Below, piece by piece: positions 37,612-50,935 of a DNA stretch of 64,000 nucleotides (positions are counted from its first letter, which is position 1; every line of letters begins with the position of its first letter). The DNA comes from Myoxocephalus aenaeus (Eukaryota > Chordata > Actinopteri > Perciformes > Cottidae): assembly GCA_038501785.1 (NCBI GenBank), contig JBAMJR010000031.1:6842501-6906500 (forward strand). The letters run 5' to 3'. Below the pieces are notes generated by a model. That model was given only the letters and a program-made list of their open reading frames with translations. It searched no databases and was not told where the DNA came from. Made by a program: the position numbers and the translations under genes.

Positions 37612-37706
37612 GAGAAACAGATCTGATGTTTTACATTCTGAGTTTGCTCCTTCATTATCACTCTTGAGCATGCTCGTGGGAATCTGCGAGTGAATACACA
37701 TTTCAG

Positions 37707-37738
<32 letters not shown>

Positions 37739-40700
37739 TCTCATGTCCTTCTGTTTGCATGCTAACCACAATCATCCTGTGTGTCAAGCCACTCGCCTGA
37801 GAACCGACGCACTCCACCTCACCTCCTTTCTTTCCTCTCTCTCACACTTGCTCTCTCTGTCTCCGCAAAAACCTTTTGTGCTGCGAGGTGAAAGAGTCAC
37901 ATTTCCTCCACAACTCCACGCTCACCTGAGCTTTCACTGAATTCTTAAACTACAGACGAAATGCCCTGAATACGTCGTCCCATACTGGTTTTCTCTATCA
38001 CATCAAACTTTGCACAGAGATGCATGATTTTCCAACTGCTTGCTGTATAAAACAAGGTCATGGTTGGAGCAAAAACCAGATACGTTTCCTTTCGGTGACA
38101 CAGAAATAGGCCACAGAAAGTGAAAGCATGTGTGCCTGGTTGAAGGACGGTTTTATTCAAACATGCAGTAAGTATGTCTCTCCCCATGAGTGGTAAGAAC
38201 AAAGTAGAATCAAATTAGCTCAAGAGAGGGTTTATTTTAGTAAAAGAAAGCAGGATAGGGGACTGAAGTATTGGTTACAACGCTACACACACTTCTGTTC
38301 CTCGACTCCTTTCGCTGAATCGCTCTGAGGTCAGAGCGCTCAGCTGAAGCTCCCATTTTTCCTTGATCCATTATTCATTCTTCCCCAGTGGAGCTCTGCC
38401 TCCATGGCAAATAGGTTTCCACAGCTCCACCAGAGCCCGCTTCACATGCCTGACCGTACACACACACACACACACACACACCCAAACCATTCCATGACAC
38501 AACAACCATGGCGTAGATTCATAGTAACACAATAGTTCAAGGCAGGGGCAACAGAATGATCCAGAAGAGTTGCAGTATTTCACGCCTTTCAGGGCCAACA
38601 TAAGCTCATTACAGAGCAGACACCATGGCAGACACACATATGAAAGAGAAGGGTTCTTCGTCAGTAAAATCAGCTGGAGCCAAGGCTTTTTCTGCAGATC
38701 CATTGATCAGCATGTTAACACGACTATGAATCAGCAGAGAAATTGAAAGAGAGGTGGAGAAAGACATAACATGACACCAGACACACTCAGGCTGAAGCAT
38801 TGTGAATTTAGATTGTTTCTTTGCTTTTTATAAGTTCTAATTTTTTCTCAGCTGAACTGTAATTTCAACAGAATGCAAGCATTATAGACACGCTATAACA
38901 AGTACGAATAACTGTGTTTGCAAATATCATTACCCTGGTGGAATGGCTCCTCTGGCAGTGCCCATGGAAATGCGCTGGGTGCCCGGCCGGTTCAGGTTGT
39001 TCTGTCCGTTGATGGTGAGGGCGTGGTGGCCATGGGTGGATGAAAGAGATGGCATCATGGGAGAACAGGGGAAGTTGGCAGAGGGCAGCGGCAACTGCAC
39101 CTGTTCAGCTTTGGCTTGCCCACCTCCCATACTTATGTTAATGTTGTTGGGGCCGGAGGAGGCGGATGTCGGCGACCAGAGGGAGGTTCCAGCAAAGGTG
39201 TTGCTCTGCCGCACTACAGCGAGGGTTCCTGCGGCGCCCGGGTTTCCCGCTGTCCCTCCGTAGAGCTTCCGCCGCTGGGAGGCCAGAATAGCATTAGAGG
39301 CGGCTCTCGTACTGTTGACCAGGATGCACTGCTGGCAGGAGCAGGGCTGGCCGGAGCTGGCTCCCACGGGCCACGATTGCGACTTGGGGATGGAACCCAT
39401 GATGAGCGGGTAGGCCAGGTCCATGCGTCTCCGCAGGCGTCGCTTGCGCTGGCTCTGCCTGTTGGTCTGACACATGCTGTTGAAGTCGATGAGGTAGCAG
39501 AAGCCCAGAGAAGTCAGGTCAAGCCAGGGGTGCTGCTTCTCGTAGGCGTTCTGGATGGTCACACAGATCTCCATGTCATACGGCGTCCACGAGCCGCTGT
39601 CGTTCTCCCACTCCCACACCACGCCTTTCCCCGGAGCAGACGACGGCTCGTAAAAGTTCCTCTGCACTGGTCTCATGGTGCCTAAAAGCAAAGGACAGAC
39701 GAGAAGGGGAACGTGAGGACAATCACACAAAAAACATTGATTATGGTTACTACGCATGTCTAGGTGGGCAGGACAAAAAGGAGTGACAAAATAGAGGAAA
39801 AAGATCAATAATGATAAATGTGCAGAAGAATAAACATCATTGCATTATTTAAATGCAGATTCATGAGTTCTGCATCTCAGACATCGCTGGTGACTTAAAA
39901 CTTAAAACTTATATAGTTTCTGTCCCTCCTTTGCCCATTTTGTTTCAAACAAGCAATGTATTGGATTGATCTGATAATCACTGTGGTTCTGATGAGCCCT
40001 CACTTGCTGTTCTATTACGGCTCTGCACAAGTGGAATGATGATTGTAGAAATGCAACTCGGCCTTTGATGTGATAAGGCAAACAGCCAGCCTTGTGAACA
40101 GGCACCTTACATCTTTAACAAATTAATAAGGACAACGTTTGCAGTTTGAACAAGTTGAATCTGCGTTGTCTCCATCATATGGAAGCCGGGGGAGGGACTC
40201 GTGCATGAGGTGGCTACTCGATATGTGGAGGGTCTTCTGTTTTGCAAGAGGTCAAATTCCTACCACACCCTACTTATATACTTGGATTAGGTACTGACCT
40301 AATCAGGTACAAGGCATATTGGATTTTGGCATTATTGGTAATCGATAACCTCACTGACCTGTTGATGTTTGGGCAATCTTTGTTTAATCCCTCGGGACAG
40401 TGTATTAAACAATTTAGGGTATACAATAAATACACTGGCTACAGTACCTGTATCTTTTAGAAGTGATTTACTTGCTTATGAAGCTATAAATTACCTCGCT
40501 CTTACTTAATTTAATTTTATGTTCTTATGTGTCCCATAAAAGTACAGATGAGAGCATTCTGTTTTTATGACCCCAAACTGTGGAAAACACTGCCTCTTGA
40601 TAAAAGAATGGCAATTTCTCTCTGTATTTTTTAAAGGAAATTCATGACTTATCTCATTTTAATAAAACTTGTTGACCCTTGTTTATTTGATTTCTTTCAG

Positions 40701-43700
40701 CAATTCAACATTTTATTGTTTTATTGTTATTTTCAGTCTAGCAAAATTGTATCTATTGTCTCTTGTCTATTTTTTTTCAGTGCGCTTTAGAGCTGCTGGG
40801 AGGATGAATTGCTTCCCTTTGTACAGACTAGCTGTTACCCCAGTTATTAGTTGTAGCTTCATCTTTAGTGTACAAACATGAGAGTGGTATATCTTATCAT
40901 TTAACTCTTGGCAAGACAGAATAAGCATATTTGCCAAAACATCCAACTTTAAATATATGTTCTACATTACTGGTTAGACGTTTATCAGATAACATGCTTG
41001 CATTTCATCAATATTTGCATGACTGAGGTTTTAATACATATTCTGTCTACATAGATGTGGTTAACTCACAGTTCAGAGGTTTTTTACTTTGCCTTTTTTT
41101 TATGTTTTCATGAAACATACATGGTTTTGAAAAAGTACACTCTTGTTTCAAATACAAAAATTGTTTGTAATCTGAAAGCAATAATAATGAATCATCTTGT
41201 TAAGTTTTAATTGTTTTTTATTTTGTATTGTATTGCTGTGGCTCAACACTGAGCCACAGCAACTCACCACTGAGCCACAGTCACTGTGGCTCAATTTACA
41301 GAAGATTATAAATCAATTATAATCCAAATGGGTTCCAAAACAGGAACTCTCAGTTTAAAGTTTGAATTTGCTGTCAGGCTTCTTCATCATCCTCCCTCAA
41401 CCTCTTTCTAGATCCGCCTGGATGTGGGTCCTTCTCCTGCTCCTCGTCAGTCTCCTCCGCTACTACTCTGTTTGTCTTTCTGGTCCTTTCCTGAATGGAC
41501 CAGGCAGAGTATCTTCTTGAGGAACTTCAGCATCGACACAGTCTGTGCTGTCATCGTCCTCCCTCAACCTCTTTCTAGATCCGCCTGGATGTGGGTCCTT
41601 CTCCTCCTGTTCCTCCTGCTCCTCCTGCTCCTCGTCAGTCTCCTCCGCTACTACTCTGTTTGTCTTTCTGGTCCTTTTCCTGAATGGGCCAGGCAGAGTA
41701 TCTTCTTGAGGAACTTCAGCATCGACACAGTCTGTGCTGTCATCGTCCTCCCTCAACCTCTTTCTAGATCCGCCTGGATGTGGGTCCTTCTCCTCCTGTT
41801 CCTCCTGCTCCTCCTGCTCCTCGTCAGTCTCCTCCGCTACTACTCTGTTTGTCTTTCTGGTCCTTTTCCTGAATGGACCAGGCAGAGGAATTTCTTGAGG
41901 AACTTCAGCATCGACACAGTCCTCCCTCAACCTCTTTTTAGATCCACCTGGACGTGGGTCCTTCTCCTCCTTCTCCTCGTCGGTCTCTTCGCAGTCGGTG
42001 CTGTCAACGTCACTGTCAGAAAACTCAAACCACCATCTGAATGGTCCACTGCTTCCCTCTCTGTCGTCCCTGTCTTCACCAGGGATGTCATTGCTATTGT
42101 CTTCAATGAGAATATGGCCATTGTTGTCATTGTTGACCTGGTTTTCAAAATAATTGATTTCGTTTTCCTCGATTGCATTGTTGTACATCCCTAAATGTAC
42201 CCATTGGCTATAGTCAACTTGTCTCAACAAAAGTTGATCTCCGGTTGAAGGAAAAAAGTAGAATTGTTGGGGATTTTCATTGTTATTTCCGTCTCCTTTT
42301 TCGTCCATTTTGAATAACTGGTCTGTTATTTATGCTCCCACTACCAACTGCAATTTGTTTCCTAACAAAAAACTAGCTTGTGTGAGTTGATCTGTGTTGA
42401 TTTGTGCAGATCGTTTGTGGTTACACGTCATTTGCGAGGAGGCGTGGCTTGCCTTGATCCAGACTTGCTCTGACGTCATACGCACGTGGTCAACGATAAT
42501 CTCGGGAGAGCGAGGCGGCCCAGTAGCTCTCCACCGACTGCACGTGTAATATAACTAATTTAGTTGAAAAGGTTCAGGTTAAATCCCGCTAAATGGGAAA
42601 ACTACGCCACCTGCTGTTGTAAATTTGGACCTGCACTGAATAGTAGACGCAAAGGACTATGGGCAATCCTCAAAGCAACGGAGGATTTGCTAGTTAATAG
42701 GTAAACGTGTCTATGAATATCTGTGGACAATATAGTGTTGACTAATTTAGAAAGTACATCAACGTTGAGCTGGCTTTATTTGTTTGGATAGTAATTGTCT
42801 TAGATTATATTCGCCATGTTTTCATTAAGTTAACTATTCGTTTTCTGTGTTTTATTGCCAGTAAACATGTTTCCAGTGTAGCTAGCTAGCTAACACGAAC
42901 GTGATGCCGTCTTTCTAGACGGAGCATGCGCTGTTGTTCACAGGAGATGACCATCCTCCTGTTGTCCTTTGTCATGACTGCAGGTATGTTACAGTATGCT
43001 GTGAGGTAATATTGAAACATGCAGGCAGAGTTTTTTTTTAAGGTAGCAGTCCAGTGTGAGAAATCTGTACAAATATATATTTCTGATTATATATTTGTTT
43101 TGTTTTTCCCCCTCACACAGATAGAGATAGTTTCTTTTCTATTTCATTAATTTTATTCACATGTATTTAAACGCACTATAAGATCACCGTTTCATTGTAC
43201 CAATGTACTAGTGTATTAAAAAGGGTATAGATTTGCTAAATGGGTAATCCTCAACGCAACGGAGGATTTGCTAATAGACAAAGCATGCGCTGTTGTCCAC
43301 ACAAGATGACCATCTTACTGTTGTCCTTTGAGCTGATTGGCTCCAAGATTTGACAACAAACACCACATGTTGTAGAAAATCTTTATTTTCTCTGTAGTTG
43401 TAATACTTAACACTCGATTGTTGACTATAAGTCACAGGTTTAATCTAAAAACAAAACGTGTGGTTGATAATAATAAAGCGTATTTATATAACACATATCA
43501 AACGAGGCGTAATTTATTTCACAGGCAGACATAAAAAGAACAAAGGATAGCATACAATGCAGCTACACGCACATTTCTACATAAATATATATTTACAAAC
43601 ACATAAATAAATCCCAAAGTGATCTGTAAATTAAAAGTAGCCTACAGATCTAACAGCGAGTAACTGTTTCTGTGACTTCCTGTGTATTCTTTGAAGGCAG

Positions 43701-46700
43701 TTGAAAACTGTCCGACTTGACTGCAGTTTTTTGTCAACACCTCCTGATGATGTCGGCCTGTTCTCATCTGCTTTCCAGGCGAGGCGCAGTTCATTTCACC
43801 GACTTCTCCAGGAACTGCGTCTGAATGACTGCCGCTTCCAGCGCTACTTCAAGCGGACCAGGAGCCAGTTTGATTCAACACCGGCAGGACGTCAGTGATG
43901 ACGGGCGAGCATCTCAACGCTGATTTCGCAACACAGCGTCACGCAAATATTTCTAAATACGAGATATTTTCTGGGTACAGCTTTAAAAATGCAGAACAAT
44001 GGTTTCTTTTCACCATTCCATGACATTGGAATTATGTTAACTTTAGAAGAGAAATTGCCATTATACTTGACAATGAAGTGAATGAAAAATTGTGTCAGTG
44101 ATAACTAGCAAAAAAAAAAAAAATCAATAGATTCATCTCTCGTGATATTAGCCTGCAGAGGCAAGGTGCAGTTTTAATGCAGTTTTAATGCTGCTTCTGT
44201 TTCAAGCTCATCACATGAGCTAACAAGTGTTGAGAAAATGATTTGACCAACTGATAGAGATGCGGTGGAACACTTATATCTGCCTGAGGGAATGTGGTTG
44301 CCAACTGTAGCATTTAAGTCGGCTCAAGATATAAAGATAAATTGTAACAAGCTGGGATGCACATGCCAGTAAAATCCCTCCCCTCAAGAAACTCTGCCTG
44401 TGTATGCATGGGCGTTCAGGGACGCAGAATTATACCCATAATCCCTTGCCGTCTATGTCTGCAGGATATGGTGACAGGAAGAAAAGGGGATGCATAGCCA
44501 GCAGCACAGTACCTATGCTGATGGCCACTCAGTTCCCACCTCCATTATAACACAATTACTGTAGTTACATGGAAAATCGGGACACCTTAGCCTATCCATC
44601 TCCCCGCTGCACATCGGCAAGGGTATCCAGGCACTCCGACCTCCTCCATCCCCCACCTAATTTAACAGGTAAATGCACACACACCTGCCAGGGAGGACCA
44701 GGGTGATAGTGGAGGGATGGGAGTGCGTGCAGAATGGATGTGGGAATGAGTACAGCAGTTGGTGGGCCGCGGTAACCCCTCATCTGGCAGCCTGGTGCTG
44801 GCTCCGGAGAATAAAATGCATCAGCAGAATCAGCCACTCTGACCTTGAATCTCTGCTGCTGAAGGACTCTGCTCGACGGCTAATGTCATTTAGTGCTGCT
44901 CAGTGAGCTAGCTGCCGCTATCTCTCACGTCTTCACTCGGTCAGCCATGCACAACCTTTTCTTGCATTTTCGCTAAGGACCACAATGAATATTATAATGA
45001 TTTCCCTTATTGGATTTCAGAATAAAACCCTCAATAATTTTCTCTGAACTTTTATTATAGTGGTGGAAGGCTTGCCACACATCTGCACCTTTTATCTCCT
45101 GAGGGATGCATTAGGTGCGACAGATTCAACATGAGTGTTTCTGACCATGATCAATAGTGGCAAAGTGTGTTGATCAGTGGTAACGTTTACCACAAGCTTC
45201 ATAAATGTTTAAACACGTGGAGATGTGTTATTCCCGAGCATCAATTTAAAGTTTTTTGTACAAACAACTTTGGTGAGGAGAGATAAACAGTATATCTCTT
45301 TGAAAGCCTATTAGTACTGGTAATTGTTCATGAGCGCTCTGATGGAGCCTGATACATGAAATGTGCTCAGCTGAAAGTTTTTTATAAACAGTTTAGTGGG
45401 CTCGGAGGGATGGTTGTTCAGCAGTCCCAATTTCAAACCGATGTCTTCACTGTAGTGAGTCAAGGACAAAACTTTGCTCAGCATTCACAGGCCGACTCCC
45501 CTAGAAGGTAATTTCACATGACTTAACTGCTGCTCTGAGAGTATTTCCAAAGTCCTAAAACACTAATGTCTGGATAAATATACATTTGTTGCATATAAAA
45601 AAAATGTTCTGAACGAGTTTCTCAAGCTTTTCAAAATCCTTGAACATTTATTTTTCAGAAAATCTGATCCTTACATCTTGAATAAACTGGGCCTGTCACA
45701 AACCAAGCATGAAGGTAAATGCTCATATGATATAGAACTGAACCATTTTGTTTATCTTAGAATAGGATTATTTCAGTTTATTACAATTTATATCAGTAGA
45801 TTTGGCCATCATTTTATCAGTTATTACAACTCACTAAAACAAAGCCATTTCTGCAATAAAGTTGGATAATCAGACGGGTCAGACAAAGTATAACACCATT
45901 GTTACAAATTGGCCCAAACTATAAACAATAAATTCAAACAACCCAGAACTATTCTTTCAATATTTGCATTTCATGCAGGGACTGAACAGGGACCGTGAGA
46001 GGAAAAGTAGAGGCCACAACAATGAGTCCTGGGGCCCCACATAGAAAGTTTTATTAAAAGCATACAGCCTGAAAATCAGCACACTGCCTCCCATTCTGCT
46101 GTAATTCACTCCTGTACCTGCCTCTGCTAAAAAGCCAAGACTGAGTTGATCCTGTTCTCCCTGTGACCCTTTACGCTCTTCCTAGCAGGAAACCAAGTGA
46201 GAGTGGCCACTTCCTGTCTGACCCTGTGTGCCTTTGGATGCCCTCCCTTCACTTCCCTTGTCCTCTCTCCCCCGATGTCCTCGAGCTGTCCTTGCCTAAC
46301 ACCAGCGAGATTCCCCTCGGTTGAGCTGTAGCTGTGTGATGTACAGCCCCGTCAGGCCTCGCAGTGGGACTCCAACCCACTGTCACACAGCCAGGTGGTT
46401 TCAGGGTGAGCTTGGCTGCCCTGAGCAGGGTGAAAACTACCTGCAGTGAAGTGTTCACCACACGAAGTAGTGGCAGTCTCTGTCCTTGATAGTTTTGTTT
46501 TCCTCTGGAAGTGAAGGAAGGCCTGTCTGTATAACTCTTTTAAGTGGAAGGATATGCAACATCAAATTGTAACATCCTTGACTGCCCTCAGAGGCCTGCT
46601 GGAGGGGAAGATAGCAGATTGGCAATCTGATTCAAGATTCAAGATATTTTTATTGTCATATGCACAGATAACAGACAGTTACTCTGTACAATGAAAAGCT

Positions 46701-49700
46701 TACTAGGTCCTCCTTACACACAGAATTACAATAAACCTAAAAGGTAACAAAAAATTGAATTAGAATTAAGAATACAAAAAAAACATTGCTATAAATTCTA
46801 ATAGTATAAGAAAATGTATAAAATGAGGCACAGAAATATGACAACAGTATTGCACAATCAGTTTCACTGAGTGTATAAAGTGCACTATGCATTGCTACAA
46901 ATATATCAAGTATGGTATCTGATGCTTTGTAGTTCATTTTGGAAATGCAGTTAATGCACATAATGTATTTTTTTTTAATATATACACAGTGTGGCCTGTA
47001 TATGTAATTTAACTTTAGAGCACAACACCAGCTAATGTGTGTGTTTTCACATTTTCGTTATATTTAATTAGTTTTAATCTACTCTTTTATGCTGCTTGTG
47101 AATAATAATATCACTGATTAACAAAATAGGGGCAACAATGTGGCATTAACATCCAGGCCCCAAATCCACTTCTCTTCAGCTAGATCTCATCTAGGGAGAA
47201 GAACGGCTTCCCTCCACACAGTGAGCAGTACATCCTATCTAAATCTGTCACTGAGATTATGGATGTGTGTGTTCCTCTCACTAACACCTCTGTGGTCACA
47301 CAGGAACGTGTAATGAAAAGACCCTTAATGCAAAGTGTCAGTGACGTGCACCTGATGTGTTACCACCTGAACAGCTGCTGCAAAATGCATGAGATTCAGG
47401 CTTTGTTGTCATAGAAACACTGAGGTTATGTTGTCATGGAAGCCGTCCCTCGGGCTGGGAGTAGTGAGAGGAGGACCGGGGGGGTGTTGCCTGTATGTGA
47501 ACGTTGCTACTATTCCTTTCCCTGAGCACGGCGCCATCAAAGTCGACTCTCACTGCGCTCGCTCATCTCATCTGCTGCCGCCGCCAGCTTTCCCCTCGCT
47601 CTCCACAGTCTCTCCTGGCTTCTCACCAGCTCCGTCTCCCTGAGCCATTCTTCACATTTTCCACTCTGTCACTCACTGGACCCCATCCCACTCTCACACA
47701 ATGCCCAACGCCTGGACAGAGAGCAGAATTCTGCGTCATTGAGTTAGGGCCCACATCACCTTGTATTTAATGCTCTTCCCTGCACTGCTGCTGTGGGAGC
47801 AACGGCAGACGAGAAGTGACCGGGGTCAAGCTCTAAAATATATCCTTATAATTGGCAAGTCTCATCAATTTCCCCGGGGCAGTGTTGAGCCTATTAAAAC
47901 ATAGTGCTGCATTTTTCTTTGTAACTACAGGAGCGAGGCCAGTAACAGGTCCAGCATCGTATGGCTCAATGCTGTCTGAAAGGTATTTGAAGCTTGCTAA
48001 TCTATGGTCTCTGCTGGAGATCAGGCAGATCTCTGACAGAGAAGTGACGCAGTAGTGAAAAATATCCACGGCAAATGTCCAAGGTGGCATAATCAGCTTG
48101 TTTTGTTTTGTCCAACAGTCCAAAACCCTCAAACTATTTCATTTTAAATGATACAAAAGAGAGAATCCTCATGTTTCAGAAGCTTGAACAGGAAAATATT
48201 TGGCCATGTTGGTTAATACATGACTTATTCAACAGTATCAAAATCCTGTGAGTATTACAAACTATTGTGCATTTTTTTGGTAAATGATAAGCCTTTAAAT
48301 GCGTTTCAAATTAATTTGTTAGTCAAACTTGACTACCTGGATTCCATTTCATTGTCTCACTGGTACCGTAACCCTTTTACATCTGTAATTATGACAGTCT
48401 GGCTGGTCCTTTTTGTCTTTATTATCAATAAATGTGTCAGAAAATGTCCTTTGACTAAATCATTTTGCTCTTTTTTTCAGGACAAATGTATCTTTCTAAA
48501 TCTGGCAAGTATTTGTCATTATGTTATAAATGCTTAAAAACAGTGTGTAATAACACAAAATAAAGAAACGTATTTACATTTTTTGTCAGTTTTTTTTATC
48601 ATGTTCATTTAATTGTAAATGAGCATGAAGAAAACTTTTAATTCAATTTAAACAAAACATCAATGCAGCCTTATTAAGCCCTCTATCCATATTCGGTGCC
48701 CATATTTCAGATTTTGTCACGAATTCTCCTTCTTATTACTACTAGTTGTTTTCATCCTTCCTGCCTGTTTAATTACTCTCCTGTCATTCCAGAGCCTGCG
48801 AGTCACACCAGATCATCTCTCATTCCCTTCACCTGGTCCTCACGCCCGTCTCACCTGCAGCCCATTCCCTCGTTAGTCCCTCACTATTGAGGTCCTCTCA
48901 CTTGTCCTCTGGCAGATTGTCTTGTGTGTTATTGCCAAGCTCTCCAGCGGACCCTTATATTGTTCCTGAGCTGCCTGTTCCAACCCTGTTTGCCTGTCTA
49001 TTCGACCTTGGGTTTTTGCCTGCTCCTTTTTGGATTTGTTCGCCTGTTTGACTGACCTCAGGCTTTTGACCCTGCCTGAACACTAGTAAAGAACTTTACT
49101 TGTCAGTCTGTTTCCGAGTTGTGCTTTTGGGTTCCAGCACCTGTAAACCTTACAGATTTTTCAGTTAGCGGAAATAGTTCTTCATTTCATTTGATAGTTA
49201 ATCAACTTTTGTTTAAACAAAAGACCTACAAAGCAGCAAAGCTTCAGCGCATTCACAGACCATGCACTAGAATCAATACAGCCCTAATAATATCCAACAT
49301 ATGAATATTGAACACATGATAAATATGCAAATAAATTCTACAGTATGGGGGAAATAAAATAATTGAAGCTCGTTTGATGTTTTCACATAAACCCCAGAGA
49401 AAAAAAAAGGACTTTCATCTCCCAAAAAGGCCTTCACAAACAATACACCCAAGCTGGCTATTAGATATGAGGAAGAGACAGAATACTGCAGAGGTTAATC
49501 ATGCATCACAGACTGAGAGATAAAGATCTGATGCTACAGCATATGAATATGATAAGAGGTGAACTTCTCATTTAACGCTTGTATCACTGAGGCTTAGATG
49601 TAAAAACTTGCCTGCTTAAAAAGCGGCGTCATACCTGAACATCAAAGTCTGAGAGATCTGTAAGAGCGTTATTTGCTCATTAACAAATACCCAGAGATCA

Positions 49701-50854
49701 GAGACCATAATAATGAGGATGACAGTCTGGCATTAAGCTGGTTTAACAGCATTATATGTCACAATACCGCAGCTCCCCTGCTCCTCTCTCACAAAATCAC
49801 ACATTAAAGCGCATTCTATACTGAGATGACACTTTCATTTTCCCAGAATGCATTTCTTTATAATGAGCTACACTAGTGAAAAGCGACTTGGATTCCCTTA
49901 AGCGCCCTCGTCCTCTTTGTCGGCAAAAGTGATGGATGAACAAACGTGGGGGAGCTGCCGCTGGTCGGGAGGGCAGGGGGAGACACTGATGAAGGAGAGA
50001 GGAGGGGAGGGAGGAGAAGGAAAGGAAAGAAAGGTGAAGAGAAAGAAAGAGAAAAGGGGATTGCAAAGGAGGGGAGACAGAGAGAAGGGAGAAGAGAATG
50101 AATCTTGAGGGGCTGGATAGGGATGAAGAAGAAGGGCCAGGCTAAGGGGAGGAGGGAGAAAAAGAAGAAGGAGAAATGTTACGTGAGAAAGGAGGGAGGG
50201 AGTAGATACAGAAGAAAGCATGTGATGAGTGGATGTTTTCTGCCAAATAACAATAAAAAAAAAGAGGATGTCTCACTTCTGCCCAAGCTTGGAAAGTGAA
50301 CACTGCAGTAAAACAGGCCCCGGTAATACCGTTTTGCTGCCAGCAAGACAAAGTGGTGAGGAAAAGTGGCTTAACTCCCTCCCACTGCAACCATCCTCAT
50401 CCTCAGCCCCTTCAAATCTGCAAACTCTCCCACAGCCCGGCCCGGGGAGCTGGCCAGTTACCGTGCACTTGTGCAGAGTTTGCAGTTACTGGGGTAACAA
50501 AAAACAAAAAAAGGGGATGATCAAAAAAATCTTGAGAAAATGAAGTTATAGTCCTGTCCACCTGCCAGCTCCTGTACTGCAGTGAAGCAACAGACCCTGA
50601 AACAACCTTCTGACACTGTGGATGTCCTCAGCTGAGGAGCCAAGGAGGCTCTCTGACTCACTTTGTGTGTATAATCAGTCAACGTGACTGTGTGAGAACA
50701 CTAAAAGTGGTACACGCTGAAGAGGTGAGTGTGCCTATGTGGGTTCCACTTCACACCACTTATCACGTCCAGCAGGAACCTCGTTACCGTGTCAGCACCA
50801 TGCGTGTCCTCACCAGGGCAAGGGAGTGGGAGGCACAGCTCCAGGCACGATTAT

Positions 50855-50935
<81 letters not shown>

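Larger units (their letters stand above)
32713..38933 (-). other. dtx1 intron 2
   Basis: 6.2 kb holding the Tc1/mariner element (33861-35086) and several microsatellites, but no dtx1 coding exon. A 145-codon plus frame at 33207-33644 is low-complexity and antisense to the gene and is not supported. 35540-35750 is a candidate regulatory block (see findings). The remainder (33660-33860, 35830-37570, 37740-38450, 38490-38930) shows nothing recognisable. Confidence 0.55.

Noticed and set aside
39116..39685. 189-codon plus-strand open frame
   Set aside because: It lies exactly antisense to dtx1 exon 2, whose minus-strand protein is strongly conserved. The plus frame is a codon-composition shadow.
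41424..42194. 256-codon plus-strand frame with Leu-rich, membrane-like repeats
   Set aside because: It is the antisense of the acidic repeat ORF: Leu runs are the complement of Glu/Gln codons (CTC/CTG versus GAG/CAG). It lacks promoter and poly(A) context, while the minus strand has both and a unique N-terminal region.
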